64,000 nt of DNA from Holdemanella porci (GCF_009696075.1 NZ_VUMR01000004.1:1-64000), one strand, 5' to 3'. Numbered from the stretch's first letter, positions 15,433-24,216 are shown. Translations and numbers: made by a program. Notes: generated by a model from the letters alone, not told the origin.

Positions 15433-17181
15433 ATGGAATTAGTGAACGTATTAGAAAATGAACATTTATCTATGTTGAACCACTCATGTGCTCATATGAT
15501 GGCTCAAGCTGTTAAGCGTTTATATCCAAATGCTAAATTCTGGGTAGGACCTGTTATTTCTGAAGGTTTCTACTACGATATGGATTTAGGAGATGTAAAA
15601 TTAAAAGAAGAGGATTTGGCAAAAATCGAAAAAGAAATGAAGAAAATTGCCAAAGACGGAAAGAGAATTGTTCGTGAAGAAATCTCTAAAGAAGATGCTT
15701 TAGAAATGTTCAAGGATGATCCTTATAAAATTGATTTGATCAACGGATTAGAAGATGGAAATATCACAATCTATCGTCAAGGTGAATTTGCGGACTTATG
15801 TCGTGGACCTCACGTTGAGACTGTTAAGATGTGTAAAAACTTTAAATTGTTGAAACATTCTGGTGCTTACTGGAAAGGTGATGCAAACAATAAAATGCTT
15901 CAACGTGTTTATGGTATTTGTTTCGATACAAAAGAAGAATTGGAAGCTCACTTAGAAGCTTTAGAAGAAGCTAAAAAACGTGACCACAAGAAATTAGGGA
16001 AAGAAATGGGCTTGTTCACAATTAGTGAATTTGCGCCAGGTATGCCTATCTTCTTGCCAGATGGAATGATTTTACGTAATATTTTGGAACAATACTGGTA
16101 TCAAGAACATACAAAAGAAGGATATCAATTCATTAAGACTCCAATTATGATGTCAAAAGAATTATGGGAGTTGAGTGGACACTGGGATCACTATAAAGAC
16201 AATATGTACACTTCAATGGTCGATGATCGTGAATTCGCAATCAAACCAATGAATTGTCCGGGTGCATTATTAGTATATAACTCAACTTTGCACTCATATA
16301 AAGATTTACCATTGCGTTTAGGGGAATTAGGACAAGTACACCGTCATGAAGCAAGTGGTGCATTAAACGGATTGTTCCGTGTGCGTACATTCACACAAGA
16401 TGATGCGCACTTATTTGTAACTCCTGATCAATTGGAAGAAGAAGTTAAAAAAGTATTACAATTGGTAGATCGTATTTATTCTGTATTTGGTTTACCATAT
16501 GAAATTGAATTATCAACTCGTCCAGAAAGTGGATATATTGGATCTGAAGAAATCTGGGATGCTTCAGAAAAAGCATTGGCACAAGCTTGTGTTCATGCAG
16601 GTAAAGAATATAAAGTAAATCCTGGAGATGGTGCATTCTATGGACCTAAATTGGATATCCATATCAAAGATAGCTTAGGACGTGTATGGCAATGTGGTAC
16701 TGTACAGTTGGATATGAACTTGCCTGAAAGATTCGAATGTAAATATGTAGATGCGGATGGAACAAAGAAAACTCCAATTATGTTACACCGTGTAGTTTAT
16801 GGATCAGTTGAACGTTTCATTGGCATCTTAATCGAACACTTTGGTGGACACTTCCCATTATGGTTAGCTCCACGTCAATTTGTTGTAATTCCAGTACACC
16901 ACGAAAAACATGTAGAATACGCAAATAAAGTATGTGATGCATTAACAGCATTAGGAATGCGTGCAACAGTAGATTCTCGTAACGAAAAATTGGGTTATCG
17001 TGTTCGTGAGGCACAGCTACAAAAGGTTACTTACCAAATCGTAGTTGGTGATGGAGAGCAAGAAAACAATACAGTTACAATTCGTCAGAGTGGTAAAAAG
17101 GATAGTGTTACATTATCTTTAGATGAAGCTTTAGCTAAATTTAAAGCTGAAGTAGACAACAAAACATTGTTTGGAAAGTAA
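15433..17181 (+). CDS. thrS: Threonyl-tRNA synthetase lacking the TGS domain
   Basis: A class II synthetase of 582 residues. The editing domain starts almost at once: HSCAHMMAQAVK with the HxxxH pair near residues 16-20, then CRGPHVE. Catalytic motifs follow: MNCPGALLVY (zinc Cys), GQVHRHEASGALNGLFRVR (motif 2), LHRVVYGSVERFIGILIEH (motif 3), then the anticodon-binding domain. Most bacterial ThrRS have about 640 residues with an N-terminal TGS domain, which is absent here. The ATG at 15433 follows GGAGGAAA. An upstream frame from 15349 only reads through the T-box. Confidence 0.93.
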   Translation: MELVNVLENEHLSMLNHSCAHMMAQAVKRLYPNAKFWVGPVISEGFYYDMDLGDVKLKEEDLAKIEKEMKKIAKDGKRIVREEISKEDALEMFKDDPYKIDLINGLEDGNITIYRQGEFADLCRGPHVETVKMCKNFKLLKHSGAYWKGDANNKMLQRVYGICFDTKEELEAHLEALEEAKKRDHKKLGKEMGLFTISEFAPGMPIFLPDGMILRNILEQYWYQEHTKEGYQFIKTPIMMSKELWELSGHWDHYKDNMYTSMVDDREFAIKPMNCPGALLVYNSTLHSYKDLPLRLGELGQVHRHEASGALNGLFRVRTFTQDDAHLFVTPDQLEEEVKKVLQLVDRIYSVFGLPYEIELSTRPESGYIGSEEIWDASEKALAQACVHAGKEYKVNPGDGAFYGPKLDIHIKDSLGRVWQCGTVQLDMNLPERFECKYVDADGTKKTPIMLHRVVYGSVERFIGILIEHFGGHFPLWLAPRQFVVIPVHHEKHVEYANKVCDALTALGMRATVDSRNEKLGYRVREAQLQKVTYQIVVGDGEQENNTVTIRQSGKKDSVTLSLDEALAKFKAEVDNKTLFGK

Positions 17182-17184
17182 GAG

Positions 17185-17218
17185 TTTAGAGGTCAAAAAT
17201 TGGCCTCTAAATTTTTTT
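17185..17218 (+). terminator. terminator of thrS
   Basis: TTTAGAGG 17185-17192 pairs with CCTCTAAA 17204-17211, followed by a run of T. Confidence 0.85.
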
Positions 17219-17239
17219 GTCTTTTTTTGAAAAATTTGC

Positions 17240-17268
17240 TTGCAATAAGTTTTTATCCATGTTATTAT
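17240..17268 (+). promoter_or_regulatory. promoter of the tRNA-Ser/Asp/Gly/Asp cluster
   Basis: TTGCAA (17240-17245) and TATTAT (17263-17268), 17-nt spacer. Confidence 0.7.
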
Positions 17269-17328
17269 AAACGGGCGTTACGGATAACGCAGGTGTTCTA
17301 AAAAAATAAGTATTCTGGAAATATTCTT

Positions 17329-17419
17329 GGAGAAGTACTCAAGTGGCTGAAGAGGTGCCCCTGCTAAGGGTATAGGTCGGGAAACTGGCGCGAGAGTTCA
17401 AATCTCTCCTTCTCCGCCA
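17329..17419 (+). tRNA. tRNA-Ser (GCT)
   Basis: GGAGAAG acceptor start pairs with CTTCTCC before G-CCA. The anticodon is GCT in CCTGCTAAGG, and the long variable arm is typical of serine. 91 nt. Confidence 0.97.
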
Positions 17420-17439
17420 TCTTATTTTTGGAAAATTAT

Positions 17440-17515
17440 GGTCCAGTGGTGTAGTGGTTAACATGCCTCCCTGTCACGGAGGAGATCGTGGGTTCGAGTC
17501 CCATCTGGACCGCCA
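17440..17515 (+). tRNA. tRNA-Asp (GTC), first copy
   Basis: GGTCCAG pairs with CTGGACC. Anticodon GTC in CCTGTCACG, T-arm GGGTTCGAGTCCC, encoded CCA. Identical to the copy at 17611. Confidence 0.97.
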
Positions 17516-17520
17516 TTCAT

Positions 17521-17594
17521 GCAGATGTAGTTCAATGGTAGAACACAGCCTTGCCAAGGCTGATACGGGGGTTCAATTCCCCTCATCTGCTCCA
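17521..17594 (+). tRNA. tRNA-Gly (GCC)
   Basis: GCAGATG pairs with CATCTGC. Anticodon GCC in CTTGCCAAG, T-arm GGGTTCAATTCCC, encoded CCA. 74 nt. Confidence 0.97.
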
Positions 17595-17610
17595 TTTAAA
17601 ATTAAATATT

Positions 17611-17686
17611 GGTCCAGTGGTGTAGTGGTTAACATGCCTCCCTGTCACGGAGGAGATCGTGGGTTCGAGTCCCATCTGGACCGCCA
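17611..17686 (+). tRNA. tRNA-Asp (GTC), second copy
   Basis: Base-for-base repeat of the tRNA at 17440-17515, separated from it by tRNA-Gly. Confidence 0.97.
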
Positions 17687-17697
17687 TTTAGAAATTT

Positions 17698-17725
17698 AAG
17701 TCATCTTAGGATGACTTTTTTCTTT
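17698..17725 (+). terminator. terminator of the tRNA cluster
   Basis: AAGTCATC 17698-17705 pairs with GATGACTT 17710-17717, followed by a T-run. Confidence 0.85.
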
Positions 17726-17728
17726 ATA

Positions 17729-17763
17729 TTGACTATTATTTTGTTTCTTAGTTTAATAAAACT
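17729..17763 (+). promoter_or_regulatory. promoter of the DUF1848 gene, predicted leaderless
   Basis: TTGACT (17729-17734), 17-nt spacer, TTTAAT (17752-17757), then 6 nt to the ATG; no ribosome site. Confidence 0.7.
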
Positions 17764-18618
17764 ATGATTATTAATGCGAGTGGAAGAACAGATATTGTAG
17801 CATATTATATGAATTGGTTTGTGAACCGCTGGAATGAAGGATATTTTGATGTAAGAAACCCTTTTAATCCAAAACTTGTCAGTCGTATCTTTGTATCTGA
17901 TGTAGATATGATTGTATTTTGTACAAAAAATCCATTGCCATTGCTTGATACAATACATTTGTTTTCTGTACCCATTCAGCTACAAGTTACCATCACAGGA
18001 TACTTTAAAGATATGGAACCTCAAGTACCTGATAAAGGAGAAATCATTGCGTGTGTTCAAAAACTGTCTTCTTATCTTGGAAAAGAAAATGTATGTGTGC
18101 GATATGATCCAATCCTTTTGAATTCCAAATATAATGTTGATTATCATATTCGTGCCTTTAATAAATTATGTACAATATTAAAAGGATATGTATCTAAAGT
18201 GATTGTCTCTTTTGTGGATGATTATAAAAATGTTCGAAATAATCATTTGGATTATCATGAACCCTCTAATGAGGAATATCTTAAGTTAAAAGAAACTTTT
18301 GAAAAGAATGATATGAAGATTGTTAGTTGTATGGAAAATAAATATCAAATTGGTGATGAAAAAGATTGCTGCATCAGCATTAAATATGCCTTTGAAAGAA
18401 CGGGCAAGCTTTTTAAAGAGTGGAAGGCAAGGGATTGTCATTGCGTGAATATGGTGGATGTTGGTGCTTATAATTCATGTTTACACGGATGCAAATATTG
18501 CTACGCCAATTTTGATCCCAAAAAAATTGTGTCAAACTATAAGATGCATGATGTGAACTCTAGTTTATTGATTGGACATTTGAATTTGGATGATCAAGTC
18601 AAAATACGAAGAAAATAA
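17764..18618 (+). CDS. DUF1848 family protein with C-terminal cysteine motif
   Basis: A 284-residue protein whose N terminus (INASGRTDIVAYYMNWFVNR, then FCTKNPLPLL) is the DUF1848 signature. Near the C terminus CHCVNMVDVGAYNSCLHGCKYCYAN holds a CxxxCxxC arrangement that looks like the iron-sulfur ligand motif of radical SAM enzymes, but at the opposite end of the chain. Further cysteines (DCC near residue 206) could also bind metal. Function unknown. A stand-alone gene behind the tRNA cluster, with a promoter whose -10 ends 6 nt from the ATG. Confidence 0.8.
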   Translation: MIINASGRTDIVAYYMNWFVNRWNEGYFDVRNPFNPKLVSRIFVSDVDMIVFCTKNPLPLLDTIHLFSVPIQLQVTITGYFKDMEPQVPDKGEIIACVQKLSSYLGKENVCVRYDPILLNSKYNVDYHIRAFNKLCTILKGYVSKVIVSFVDDYKNVRNNHLDYHEPSNEEYLKLKETFEKNDMKIVSCMENKYQIGDEKDCCISIKYAFERTGKLFKEWKARDCHCVNMVDVGAYNSCLHGCKYCYANFDPKKIVSNYKMHDVNSSLLIGHLNLDDQVKIRRK

Positions 18619-18619
18619 A

Positions 18620-18652
18620 ATGAGTGAAGCTAGTTTATTTTGCTTCACTCAT
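18620..18652. terminator. bidirectional terminator between convergent genes
   Basis: ATGAGTGAAGC 18620-18630 pairs with GCTTCACTCAT 18642-18652. T-rich sequence follows on the minus strand. The right arm is also coding sequence for the last residues (MSEAK) of the minus-strand gene. Confidence 0.8.
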
Positions 18653-19204
18653 TAATTTTATATAGATTTTTGTTAGTTGCTCTTTTTCATCGTTTGTCAT
18701 TTTTCTTTCGGTCGCATCATGACTTTCTAATGTTCCTTCATGTCCATCAATGACTTTTCCATTCTTTATAACCAACACTAGAGGAACATATAAGGTTAGA
18801 ACACCTTCATCGTTATTTGACATATAATCTTGGATATATGGTTCAATAATCGCTTTTTGCTCATCTGTATAAAGACGATTCTTTTCTTCATCTCTTACTT
18901 TTACATATTGGATGTCGATTCCATTATCTTTTGCGACTTTCTTTAAAATGGGTTTAGCTTCTTTGCACCAAGGACAACTTGAAAATCCGAAATATAAAAC
19001 ACCCGATTTTTCTTGAGTGAAGTATTGAATGGCTTCATCAAAGTTAATTTCATTAAAATTTGTTTTAGTATTGTCTTTTTTGCTGCACTTTTCTTCTTCG
19101 CTTGTTACATCACAAGCTTTTTTTGAAGTCGAAGTTGTACTCTTTGTTGGTGCTTGACACGCACATAATGTAAGACTTAAAAGTATGAGTAATAATTTTT
19201 TCAT
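18635..19204 (-). CDS. Thioredoxin-fold lipoprotein
   Basis: A 189-residue secreted lipoprotein: MKKLLLILLSLTLCAC with lipobox Cys, a Ser/Thr/Lys-rich linker, then a thioredoxin-like domain with active-site C-P-W-C in FGFSSCPWCKEAKPIL. It probably acts in thiol exchange at the outer face of the membrane. I chose ATG 19204 over one at 19219 because the signal peptide then has normal length and a promoter (TTTACA-17-TATATT) ends 6 nt before it. No usable ribosome site. Confidence 0.8.
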   Translation of the reverse strand: MKKLLLILLSLTLCACQAPTKSTTSTSKKACDVTSEEEKCSKKDNTKTNFNEINFDEAIQYFTQEKSGVLYFGFSSCPWCKEAKPILKKVAKDNGIDIQYVKVRDEEKNRLYTDEQKAIIEPYIQDYMSNNDEGVLTLYVPLVLVIKNGKVIDGHEGTLESHDATERKMTNDEKEQLTKIYIKLMSEAK

Positions 19205-19239
19205 GTTCCTAATATACAAATAAATTTAAAAAATGTAAA
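19205..19239 (-). promoter_or_regulatory. promoter of the thioredoxin lipoprotein gene, predicted leaderless
   Basis: Minus strand: TTTACA (19234-19239), 17-nt spacer, TATATT (19211-19216), then 6 nt to the ATG. Confidence 0.65.
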
Positions 19240-19266
19240 TAAAAAAGCTTCGATTTCTCGAAGCTT
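19239..19266 (-). terminator. terminator of tRNA-His
   Basis: AAGCTTCGA 19245-19253 pairs with TCGAAGCTT 19258-19266. On the minus strand a T-run follows (19241-19246 are A on plus). Confidence 0.85.
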
Positions 19267-19277
19267 AAAAATCTTAG

Positions 19278-19355
19278 TGGGGCGGCTGACGCGATTCGAA
19301 CGCGCGCGTGACGGAGCCACAATCCGCTGTGTTAACCAACTTCACCACAACCGCC
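19278..19355 (-). tRNA. tRNA-His (GTG)
   Basis: The minus strand starts with the extra G-1 typical of His, has anticodon GTG in GATTGTGGC, a GC-rich T-arm, and ends CAGCCGC-C-CCA with G-1 opposite C73. Confidence 0.95.
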
Positions 19356-19376
19356 ATGTTTGCTTAACGCTTAAAT

Positions 19377-19405
19377 AATATACCATGTGATTCTGTACTT
19401 TGCAA
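19377..19405 (-). promoter_or_regulatory. promoter of tRNA-His
   Basis: Minus strand: TTGCAA (19400-19405) and TATATT (19377-19382), 17-nt spacer. Confidence 0.7.
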
Positions 19406-19458
19406 GCAAAAAAGTAAAATAAATTAAAAAAAAGTGTATTTTTTTCGTATAAGAGTAT

Positions 19459-20133
19459 ATGAAGGTAAAAGAGATGGAAGTGGAACAGCGCCCACGAGAA
19501 AAAGCGCTACGCTATGGCTTAGAATCTTTGAGCGATTTAGAGTTGGTTGCCTTGATTCTTCAAAGCGGGAATAAAAATCGTTCCGTATTCGAAATTGCAT
19601 CCGATGTATTGAAAGAAAGTGAAGGTTTATCAAAATTAATGTCAATGCATGCAAATACATTGATGCAGATTCAAGGAATACGAGAAGTTAAAGCTTTACA
19701 GCTTTTGGCAAGTGTGGAACTCAGTAAACGTGTCATTAGATCAAAGGTGTATCATGCCTCCATTATGAGACCTGAAGATGTGATTGAATGGTTTGAATTT
19801 GAGTATGGCTCTTTGCCACAAGAATGTTTTATTGCTCTGTATTTAGATACAAAAAGTAAACTCATTTCTCATCGTGTTTTGTTTAAGGGAACGTTGAATG
19901 AAAGTGTAGTACATCCTAGAGAAGTGTTTAAAGAGGCTTTTCTTCAAAACGCAAACTCCGTTTTGATTGCCCATAATCATCCTTCTGGCGATTGTACACC
20001 ATCCAAAGCAGATTTTGAGGTAACCTATAAAATGGTTCATGTCGCAATGACAATGGGAGTGAATTTAATTGATCACATTATTGTAGGACAAAATCAATAT
20101 TATTCGTTTAAAGAGCATAAATATCTCGATTGA
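19459..20133 (+). CDS. radC: RadC family protein (JAB/MPN domain)
   Basis: A 224-residue member of the UPF0758 family. RPREKALRYGLESLSD is the usual N-terminal helix-hairpin-helix entry, and HNHPSGDCTPSKADFE near residue 173 is the JAMM/MPN+ zinc motif. The biological role of RadC is unsettled. As in many Firmicutes it precedes mreC-mreD. No clear ribosome site lies before the ATG at 19459; a TATAAG ends 5 nt upstream, but I see no good -35. Confidence 0.9.
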   Translation: MKVKEMEVEQRPREKALRYGLESLSDLELVALILQSGNKNRSVFEIASDVLKESEGLSKLMSMHANTLMQIQGIREVKALQLLASVELSKRVIRSKVYHASIMRPEDVIEWFEFEYGSLPQECFIALYLDTKSKLISHRVLFKGTLNESVVHPREVFKEAFLQNANSVLIAHNHPSGDCTPSKADFEVTYKMVHVAMTMGVNLIDHIIVGQNQYYSFKEHKYLD

Positions 20134-20180
20134 AAGAAGGAGGGTTTGTCGCTATAATATAAGTTAGTTTGGGGGATATT

Positions 20181-21017
20181 ATGCGCAAATTTACTCGAAT
20201 TCAAAAAAGATTACTTACGACAATTGTCGTTTTATGTATACTAGCATGTGCAATGTTTGGCTTAAGACAAAACTCCATCACGAATATTGGATATAGCGTA
20301 TGGACATACTTAAAATATGGATTAATTCAATATCCGCTGTCTTCAATTGGAAATGCAGTTAATGATTTTGCGAATCTTTGGCATGCTTATGATGATAATG
20401 AATATTTGTCAAAACAATTGGCAGAACAAAAGAATTATCAGACGGCATATGAAGATGAAAGAAATAAAAATAAACAACTAGAAGGGTTGCTTGAAATGAA
20501 AGGCGGATTTGGGGATGCTAAAACAATTAGTGTATCAGTTTTAGAACGTTCAAGTGATTCGTGGTTGCAGACAGTGACAATTTCAGCTGGCAAAAAACAA
20601 GGGGTAGAAAAGAATATGCTTGTGGCAACAAGTGATGGTGCCATTGGCTTGGTTGAAAGTGTTCAAACAATGACGAGCATTGTACAATTGTTGACAAGCC
20701 AGCATTTAAGTAATGATATTGCGATAAAGATGTCTTTGGAAGATGGTACAAGTGTAGAAGGTGTTTTACAATCGTATGATACAGAAAAAAAGGCATATCG
20801 AGTATCTTTATTTGACAATGATGCGATTGTCACAAAAGGGCAAAAAGTTGCGACAAGTGGTAAGGGTGGAAACTATCCGAGTGGAATTTTGATAGGTGAA
20901 GTAAAAGATGTATCTTTAAATGATGACTCTATTATTTCAACTGTCTATGTATCACCTGTATCCAATATGAAAAGTTTTGACTATTGTCTTGTGATTGGAA
21001 AAGAGGAGAGTAAATGA
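20181..21017 (+). CDS. mreC: Rod shape-determining protein MreC
   Basis: A 278-residue protein with one N-terminal membrane segment (about residues 12-30), a coiled coil around 65-100 and a beta-rich extracellular part with TVTISAGKKQGVEKNMLV. It organises the cell-wall elongation machinery. The ATG at 20181 follows GGGGGAT. mreD overlaps its end by 4 nt. mreB, usually just upstream, is not here. Confidence 0.9.
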   Translation: MRKFTRIQKRLLTTIVVLCILACAMFGLRQNSITNIGYSVWTYLKYGLIQYPLSSIGNAVNDFANLWHAYDDNEYLSKQLAEQKNYQTAYEDERNKNKQLEGLLEMKGGFGDAKTISVSVLERSSDSWLQTVTISAGKKQGVEKNMLVATSDGAIGLVESVQTMTSIVQLLTSQHLSNDIAIKMSLEDGTSVEGVLQSYDTEKKAYRVSLFDNDAIVTKGQKVATSGKGGNYPSGILIGEVKDVSLNDDSIISTVYVSPVSNMKSFDYCLVIGKEESK

Positions 21018-21580
21018 TAAATAAGGAACGTTATTCATTTATTTTCTTAGCCATTCTAGCTATGTTAGATCAATTGATTGCTTCTTTGTTTGGCGTTGAT
21101 TTTACATATTCCTCACTATCTTTAGTTAGCCATCTATGTTTTTGTGGATGTCTATTAGTCGTGGTTCATGAAAGAAGTTTAAATCGGTTTCTATATGCTT
21201 GTTTATGTGGCCTTTGTGTGGGAATGTTTTTTACTTCAGACTGGCTTGTTAAGATGCTTTTGTTTGGCTTGTTTGGCTGGGCTATTGGCTTTTTTCAAGA
21301 AGCGATGGATCAAGATCACTGGGTACAATTTGGTATTGTATTCCTAATGATGTTTGCGAGTGATTTAATTTGTTTTTTTGGCGCAAAGATCTTCGGATAT
21401 CTCACAATGAGCTTTGTGAAATGGTTTATTCACGTTGAAGCTTTGACATTGATTTTTAATGGTGTGGCTATATTCGTGTTGATCTATATTATTACAGTAT
21501 TCATGCGATATGCGACAATCAAAGATATTCGATTTAAGCGGATGGAGAAGTTGAAAATGCAAAATATTCGAAGGAAATGA
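21014..21580 (+). CDS. mreD: Rod shape-determining protein MreD
   Basis: A 188-residue, very hydrophobic protein with about five or six membrane segments, in the standard position after mreC and overlapping it (ATGA). Sequence conservation in this family is low, so the call rests on size, topology and position. Confidence 0.8.
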   Translation: MINKERYSFIFLAILAMLDQLIASLFGVDFTYSSLSLVSHLCFCGCLLVVVHERSLNRFLYACLCGLCVGMFFTSDWLVKMLLFGLFGWAIGFFQEAMDQDHWVQFGIVFLMMFASDLICFFGAKIFGYLTMSFVKWFIHVEALTLIFNGVAIFVLIYIITVFMRYATIKDIRFKRMEKLKMQNIRRK

Positions 21581-21604
21581 GTCAGGGATTCGTTTCCTTC
21601 TTTT
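21570..21604 (+). terminator. terminator of mreD
   Basis: GAAGGAAA 21570-21577 pairs with TTTCCTTC 21593-21600, followed by TTTTC. The left arm overlaps the last codons. Confidence 0.7.
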
Positions 21605-21639
21605 CATATATGTTAAAATAGAAGAAAAGAGGTACGCGT

Positions 21640-24216
21640 ATGAAAAAACTATTATTATTAGATGGAAACTCCATGCTATTTCGTGCATATTATGCAACGT
21701 TATATACACATAGAATGACTACATCCAATGGCATTCCAACCAATGCGGTTTATGGCTTTGTGATGATGTTAAACAAGGCAATTGACATTATTGAACCAGA
21801 TAAGATTTTAGTGGCTTGGGATGCAGGAAAACCTACGTTTAGACACAAACAATTTGAAGCGTATAAAGGAACGCGGAAACCATTGGATGAAGAATTGATT
21901 GTTCAATTTCCAATTGTTAGAGAATACTTGGATGCGGCTGGAATCAAACGTTATGAACAAGAAGGTTATGAAGCTGATGACATTATTGGAAGTATGGCCA
22001 AATGCTGCAAAGATGTTCAAACTACAATTCTGACTAGTGATCGTGATTTATTACAGTTGATTGATTCAAGTACACATGTTCTTTTGATGAAAAAGGGCCT
22101 AAGTGAAATGGATCTAATGGACGAACAAAATTTAATGGATACGTATGGAATTACTCCAAGGCAAGTTATTGATATGAAAGGATTAATGGGTGATACAGCC
22201 GATAATATTCCAGGCGTAGCCGGTGTTGGTGAAAAGACAGCCTTGCGTTTATTGAATCAATATTCCACTGTAGAAAATGTTTATGCTCATATTGATGAAG
22301 TAAAAGGAAAATTAAAAGAAAAGCTAGAAAAAGATAAAGATAATGCCTTCATGTCTTTAGAATTGGCTACTATTTATACAAAGATGGAATTGCCATTTGA
22401 ATTATGCGATTGTGAGTTTACAGGAATTCAAGATAATGTGAATGCATTCTATGAAAAATATGAAATGCGATCATTGGTAAATCGTACTAAACAGACTAAA
22501 GAGGAAAAATGGCCTTTAAAAGAAGTGGACCATTTTGAATTTGAAAATATGGATGACGTTATGGTTATGCCAGTATGTACTCAAGAGCCTTATTTAGATC
22601 AAAAATTGTATGGTTTTATGATTCCAAAAGATAAAACTGTTTATTATATTTCAGTAGAAAACGCATTAGAGGATACAAACTTTAAAACATTGTTGGAAAC
22701 AAAAGAAATGAGTACATGGGATACAAAGGAAATGATGCATCTATTAGATCGCTATGGATTTAAATGGAATACTTTTAGTAATGACTTACATATTGCAGGA
22801 TTCTTATTGAATTCTACCGCAACAGATAGTGATGCAGTCTTAGAAGCACTTCAAATTCATCTTCCAGAATCTTTCCATGATGTATCTAAGAAGACAAAAG
22901 AGGGGCCTGCTTATAGTTTGGAAAGAGAAAAGGCGATCTATCATAGTTTGACTCAGCAACTATGTGAAAAAAAGGATAAGCTTCGTGCTTCTTTAAAAGA
23001 AGAAAATGTATTGTCTTTGTATGAAGATATTGAAATGCCATTAACACATGTCTTGTTTTCGATGGAACAAGAAGGTATTTCGATTCAAGAAAGTTTTTTA
23101 GATGAGTATGGAGCTTTATTAAACGAGAAATTGGATGCTCTTGCTCAAAAAATCTACTCACATGCAGGTATGATTTTTAATATCAATTCACCAAAACAAT
23201 TGGCGAATGTCTTATTTGATGAGTTGAACTTAAGTTCAGGTGGAAAAAAACGTTCAACATCCGCAGATGTATTAGAGAAGCTTCGTGGAAAACATCCAAT
23301 CATTGATGATATTCTTGAATATCGAAAAATTGCGAAGGTATCCAGTACATATATTGATGGTTTGAAAAAACATATTCGTTCGGATCAAAAGATTCATACT
23401 TCTTTTAATCAGACAATGACGCAAACTGGAAGACTTTCAAGCAGTGAACCAAACTTACAAAATATTAGTATTCGGGATGACTTAGGTAAAGAAATTCGTA
23501 AGGCGTTTGTCGCCGAAGATGGATATCACTTATTGTCTGCTGATTATTCGCAGATTGAATTAAGAATGTTGGCACATATGGCCAATGAGGATCACATGAT
23601 AAAAGCGTTTAATGAAGGTTTGGATATTCATACAAAAACGGCAACTTTAATTTTTGGGTGTTCACCAGAAGAGGTAGATGAACATAAAAGAAGAATTGCC
23701 AAGACAGTTAACTTTGGCATTGTATATGGACAAACTGAATTTGGTTTATCTTCACAATTAAATATCACACGAAAAGAAGCGGGTGAATTTATGAAGATGT
23801 ACTTTGAAAGTTATCCTCAGATTCACGAATATATGAATCAATTGATTGATTTCTGTAAAGAACATGGATATGTCGAAACATTATTCCACAGAAGAAGAGA
23901 GATTCCTGAAATCAACGATAAGAATTTTATGACACGAGAATTTGGTAAGCGAGCTGCCATGAATGCACCAATTCAAGGTAGTGCAGCTGATTTGATCAAG
24001 ATTGCGATGTTGAAAATGGATCAAGCTTTAAAAGATGCCAATGTAAAATCAAAAATGCTTCTTCAAATCCATGATGAATTGATTTTCTTAGTGCCAGATG
24101 AAGAATTGGACTTGATGCAAAAACTTGTCAAAGAAACAATGGAAAGTGCAATGGAATTAAAGGTTCCATTAAAGGCAAGTATTAGTGTTGGAAAGTCATG
24201 GTATGAGGCAAAATAA
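21640..24216 (+). CDS. polA: DNA polymerase I
   Basis: An 858-residue repair and Okazaki-processing polymerase. The 5' nuclease domain starts LLLLDGNSMLFRAYYA. The middle 3'-5' exonuclease-like domain (about 290-470) lacks a recognisable DxE motif and is probably inactive, as in Bacillus. The polymerase domain has motif A DYSQIELR near 632, motif B RRIAKTVNFGIVYGQ and motif C QIHDELIFL near 810. AAGAGG precedes the start. The stop shares a base with the mutM ATG. Confidence 0.95.
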   Translation: MKKLLLLDGNSMLFRAYYATLYTHRMTTSNGIPTNAVYGFVMMLNKAIDIIEPDKILVAWDAGKPTFRHKQFEAYKGTRKPLDEELIVQFPIVREYLDAAGIKRYEQEGYEADDIIGSMAKCCKDVQTTILTSDRDLLQLIDSSTHVLLMKKGLSEMDLMDEQNLMDTYGITPRQVIDMKGLMGDTADNIPGVAGVGEKTALRLLNQYSTVENVYAHIDEVKGKLKEKLEKDKDNAFMSLELATIYTKMELPFELCDCEFTGIQDNVNAFYEKYEMRSLVNRTKQTKEEKWPLKEVDHFEFENMDDVMVMPVCTQEPYLDQKLYGFMIPKDKTVYYISVENALEDTNFKTLLETKEMSTWDTKEMMHLLDRYGFKWNTFSNDLHIAGFLLNSTATDSDAVLEALQIHLPESFHDVSKKTKEGPAYSLEREKAIYHSLTQQLCEKKDKLRASLKEENVLSLYEDIEMPLTHVLFSMEQEGISIQESFLDEYGALLNEKLDALAQKIYSHAGMIFNINSPKQLANVLFDELNLSSGGKKRSTSADVLEKLRGKHPIIDDILEYRKIAKVSSTYIDGLKKHIRSDQKIHTSFNQTMTQTGRLSSSEPNLQNISIRDDLGKEIRKAFVAEDGYHLLSADYSQIELRMLAHMANEDHMIKAFNEGLDIHTKTATLIFGCSPEEVDEHKRRIAKTVNFGIVYGQTEFGLSSQLNITRKEAGEFMKMYFESYPQIHEYMNQLIDFCKEHGYVETLFHRRREIPEINDKNFMTREFGKRAAMNAPIQGSAADLIKIAMLKMDQALKDANVKSKMLLQIHDELIFLVPDEELDLMQKLVKETMESAMELKVPLKASISVGKSWYEAK

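Noticed and set aside
17454-17699. An 81-codon open frame with an internal repeat
   Set aside because: It is a translation of the two identical tRNA-Asp genes and tRNA-Gly, which explain the repeat; no ribosome site.
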